A stretch of 7,909 bases of DNA from Candidatus Cloacimonadota bacterium (GTDB taxonomy: Bacteria; Cloacimonadota; Cloacimonadia; Cloacimonadales; JAFGVF01), in the NCBI GenBank assembly GCA_016938155.1, contig JAFGVF010000328.1, forward strand, positions 1-7,909. The letters run 5' to 3'. Each line of letters starts with the position of its first letter. The stretch's first letter is position 1. The notes beneath the pieces are model-generated. The model did not search any database and had not been told where the DNA came from. It was given only the letters and a program-made list of their open reading frames with translations. A program made the translations under genes and the position numbers. Of this stretch, positions 6,803-7,909 are shown piece by piece.

Positions 6803-6826
6803 AAGCCCGAGAAATCGGGCTTTTTT
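6803..6826 (+). terminator. Rho-independent terminator after sppA
   Basis: AAGCCCGA (6803-6810) and TCGGGCTT (6815-6822) form a perfect 8-bp stem with a GAAA tetraloop. The run TTTTTT occupies 6821-6826. It lies 22 bases after the sppA stop and closes the operon. There is no T-run on the other strand, so it acts rightward only. Confidence 0.95.
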
Positions 6827-7069
6827 CTATATTTAAGCAAGCACTCTTGCGAACGAAGTGAGTTCGGGGTATTGCTAAGGTAACTTTCAGAACTGAACAG
6901 CCATACAATGTGAGGTGGGGATGATAAATGAGACACAACAATTCGTGCCCATCAAAGAAAACTCAAAGAAGCTCAACCCTGCATTACAAGCTGTGTTTTC
7001 GCTTTATTTTTTCGTTATTTTTTCCGTAATGGTTTCATTGTACTCGTGCTTTACTCCCACACAAGAAAG

Positions 7070-7113
7070 GTGTTCCAATCGTGTTCCATTCGAGACCCAC
7101 TCGTGATCCACTC
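7070..7113 (+). repeat. Four-unit 11-bp tandem repeat array
   Basis: The units are GTGTTCCAATC (7070-7080), GTGTTCCATTC (7081-7091), GAGACCCACTC (7092-7102) and GTGATCCACTC (7103-7113), consensus GTGWTCCAMTC. CG dinucleotides recur every 11 bases at each unit junction. A partial fifth unit (GTGGAAGCCCA, 7114-7124) keeps the phase, and an isolated TACTCGTG occurs at 7041-7048. Eleven bases is about one helical turn, so bound protein would contact one face of the DNA. The direct-repeat iteron-like form contrasts with the inverted array at 1102-1178. Confidence 0.75.
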
Positions 7114-7128
7114 GTGGAAGCCCACGAT

Positions 7129-7137
7129 TTATCCACA
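7129..7137 (+). promoter_or_regulatory. Perfect consensus DnaA-box sequence
   Basis: TTATCCACA (7129-7137) equals the E. coli high-affinity DnaA box. Two bases later, the 10-bp palindrome TTGTGCACAA (7140-7149) differs from a box by two bases on either strand. The site sits 15 bases after the 11-bp array and before an AT-rich stretch (7150-7237), an arrangement seen in some replication origins. A single 9-mer match is expected by chance in a few percent of windows of this size, and no replication gene is present. Function is therefore uncertain. Confidence 0.3.
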
Positions 7138-7196
7138 TTTTGTGCACAACTTATTTAGCAATCATTCACATTTCGTGTATGGGGGTAAAGCACAGG

Positions 7197-7223
7197 TAAT
7201 TAGCAATAAGTTAATGCTAATTA
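7197..7223. repeat. AT-rich 9-bp perfect inverted repeat with flanking direct repeats
   Basis: TAATTAGCA (7197-7205) and TGCTAATTA (7215-7223) are perfect inverted copies with a 9-base spacer. TTAGCAAT occurs directly at 7155-7162 and again at 7200-7207. CTAATTAT occurs at 7217-7224 and 7226-7233. The cluster could bind a regulator of the downstream lipoprotein gene or be an easily melted element. No T-run follows the inverted repeat, so it is not a terminator. Confidence 0.55.
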
Positions 7224-7237
7224 TACTAATTATGATA

Positions 7238-7416
7238 GTCCCTTCAGGACAGTAATACATGGTATAAATTACGACATAAGATAATAGCATTTCAATAGTC
7301 CGGAAGGGATTACAAAATAAAAGCATTAGGCTGAGTGTATGGCAGGAAACAATTATATTCCCTCAATCCTGAAAGGGTTGTACTTTTTAAACAACAATCT
7401 ATCCCTTCATTACGAC
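7238..7416. repeat. Cluster of REP-like CCCTTCAGGAC repeats
   Basis: TCCCTTCAGGAC at 7239-7250 recurs inverted with one mismatch as GTCCGGAAGGGA at 7298-7309. A third, looser copy is ATCCTGAAAGGG (7367-7378, inverted orientation), and a fourth is ATCCCTTCATTACGAC (7401-7416). ATTACGAC also occurs at 7268-7275. The first two copies make a facing pair about 48 bases apart. Short dispersed palindromic repeats with this CCCTTCAGGG-like core occur between genes in many FCB-group genomes, and some REP families are linked to Y1 transposases. None is encoded here. Confidence 0.5.
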
Positions 7417-7462
7417 GCTTCAATAAAAAAAGGGGGGATGGAAAGTTCCGTTTAGATTATTA

Positions 7463-7491
7463 TTGACAAGAATAAATATGACTCATAAATC
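7463..7491 (+). promoter_or_regulatory. Possible promoter of the lipoprotein gene
   Basis: TTGACA (7463-7468) is followed after exactly 17 bases by TAAATC (7486-7491), a half-match to TATAAT. Transcription would then begin near 7498, inside the GGAGG ribosome binding site (7497-7501), leaving a leader of only about nine bases. Either this is a near-leaderless gene, the real -10 lies elsewhere, or the match is chance. Confidence 0.3.
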
Positions 7492-7506
7492 ACGATGGAG
7501 GTATAT

Positions 7507-7909
7507 ATGAAAAAGCTTGGATTGTTATTGATTTTAGTTTCATTAGTTTTAGTTTCATGCGTTAGAAACAAAATTGAAAATGTAGAAGTAATTGCAACTC
7601 CTGAAGTGGATTACATGACAATTAACCCGGATTCATTGTACATGGCAGCAAATCAATTGTATCAGGAAGGCAGCTATTGCGAGGCTGCTAAAGCCTATGA
7701 AGAGGGATTGAAATATGATGTGAATAATTCAGGTTCCCTATACAATCTTGCCTGCTGTTACGGTTTGACAGGGGACAGTAAGAAGTCCGGTAAATACCTC
7801 AAATTAGCATTACAAAGGGGATTCAAAGACTACGCCCACATTCTTGTTGATACTGATTTCGATAAAGTAAGAGATTCGAAAGAGATACAGGAGATTTTTG
7901 GAAAGATAG
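7507..7909 (+). CDS. TPR-repeat lipoprotein, 5' part only
   Basis: The reading frame is open for 134 codons from ATG at 7507 to the window edge, so the C-terminus is missing. GGAGG (7497-7501) lies five bases upstream. Residues 1-17 are a lipoprotein signal peptide ending in the lipobox LVSC, with Cys18 as the acylated residue; the mature protein should be anchored to a membrane facing the periplasm or exterior. Residues about 43-76 (ANQLYQEGSYCEAAKAYEEGLKYD) and 77-105 (LYNLACCYGLTGDSKKSGKYLKLAL) are tetratricopeptide repeats. They are followed by an ALQRGFKDYAHILVDTDFDKVRDSKE stretch that commonly caps TPR proteins as L-x-x-A-L-x-x-G-F-x-x-x-x-x-I-x-x-D-x-D-F. TPRs mediate protein-protein contacts. 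What follows in the full protein, and hence its specific job, cannot be seen. Confidence 0.85.
   Translation, partial: MKKLGLLLILVSLVLVSCVRNKIENVEVIATPEVDYMTINPDSLYMAANQLYQEGSYCEAAKAYEEGLKYDVNNSGSLYNLACCYGLTGDSKKSGKYLKLALQRGFKDYAHILVDTDFDKVRDSKEIQEIFGKI

Larger units (their letters stand above)
6827..7506. other. Repeat-rich intergenic region, no convincing gene
   Basis: This 680-bp stretch follows the terminator and precedes the lipoprotein gene. In order it holds two small abutting hairpins (GCAAG-CACT-CTTGC at 6837-6850 and CGAAC/GTTCG at 6850-6866); a T-rich part with ATTTTTTCGTT and ATTTTTTCCGT back to back (7008-7029); the 11-bp array at 7070-7113; a DnaA-box-like site at 7129; an AT-rich inverted repeat at 7197-7223; and the REP-like cluster at 7238-7416. 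A reading frame from ATG 6921 could encode a 61-residue protein with one hydrophobic segment, but it runs into the repeat array and I do not call it. Confidence 0.7.

Noticed and set aside
6535..6936. 133-codon minus-strand frame antisense to the end of sppA.
   Set aside because: It is a shadow of the sppA reading frame, crosses the terminator, and has no domain signal.
6921..7106. Possible 61-residue small membrane protein starting at ATG 6921 (or GTG 6915) with a GAGGTG-like ribosome binding site and one hydrophobic segment.
   Set aside because: The Shine-Dalgarno-like run is too close to the ATG, the hydrophobic part comes from T-rich low-complexity DNA, and the C-terminal part lies in the 11-bp repeat array. 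No recognisable family.
7046..7255. 69-codon plus-strand frame across the second repeat array and AT-rich region.
   Set aside because: No ribosome binding site, product looks random (many His, Ser, Ile), and it runs through the repeats and DnaA-like site.
7070..7416. A CRISPR array, considered because of the regular repeats.
   Set aside because: Units are 11-12 bp with no unique spacers of CRISPR length, and no cas gene is present.

Overview
The window looks like chromosomal DNA of an AT-rich, Gram-negative bacterium. It encodes a secreted adhesin-like protein, a lipoprotein with a lipobox, and a protease carrying what appears to be an outer-membrane-type domain. The fibronectin-like module in the first gene (SRGVCWN...TTYYVRAYAVNSAG...SYG) is of a kind common in the Bacteroidetes/FCB group and in Candidatus Cloacimonadota. 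Strong AGGAGG ribosome binding sites precede most genes, which is unlike classical Bacteroidetes. My best guess is a Cloacimonadota-like or other FCB-group organism. This is inference; no rRNA or tRNA marker is present.

Layout. (1) Positions 1-898, minus strand: the 5' part of a gene for a secreted F5/8-type-C (discoidin) plus fibronectin-III-like protein, running off the left edge. (2) 899-1510: a divergent intergenic region with a 7-bp inverted repeat next to the ribosome binding site of the first gene, and a seven-unit array of 11-bp repeats that flips orientation and makes a 27-bp hairpin. (3) 1511-2071: a lone GNAT N-acetyltransferase. (4) 2158-6826: a compact operon with a TTGACA-type promoter, a likely operator, four tightly packed genes (YtrA-type GntR repressor, ABC ATPase, six-helix ABC-2 permease, SppA-type protease) and a canonical intrinsic terminator. 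(5) 6827-7506: a 680-bp gene-free region holding a second 11-bp repeat array, a perfect consensus DnaA box, AT-rich inverted and direct repeats, and a cluster of REP-like CCCTTCAGGAC repeats. (6) 7507 to the right edge: the 5' part of a gene for a TPR lipoprotein.

How the genes may work together. The four operon genes overlap or nearly touch: the gntR stop overlaps the ATPase start by 4 nt, the ATPase stop overlaps the permease start by 8 nt, and the sppA Shine-Dalgarno overlaps the permease stop. They are probably co-transcribed and translationally coupled. GntR/YtrA plus ABC-2 exporter modules are typically autoregulated and respond to envelope stress or cell-wall antibiotics. SppA degrades membrane-inserted signal peptides and has been linked to lantibiotic resistance in Bacillus. 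A coherent hypothesis is a cell-envelope stress operon that combines export with membrane peptide clearance. The SppA is unusual: about 260 residues of beta-rich, outer-membrane-protein-like sequence precede an intact-looking two-domain S49 protease.

The least explained material is the pair of 11-bp-period arrays, one in each large intergenic region. They share the repeat length but not the full sequence.
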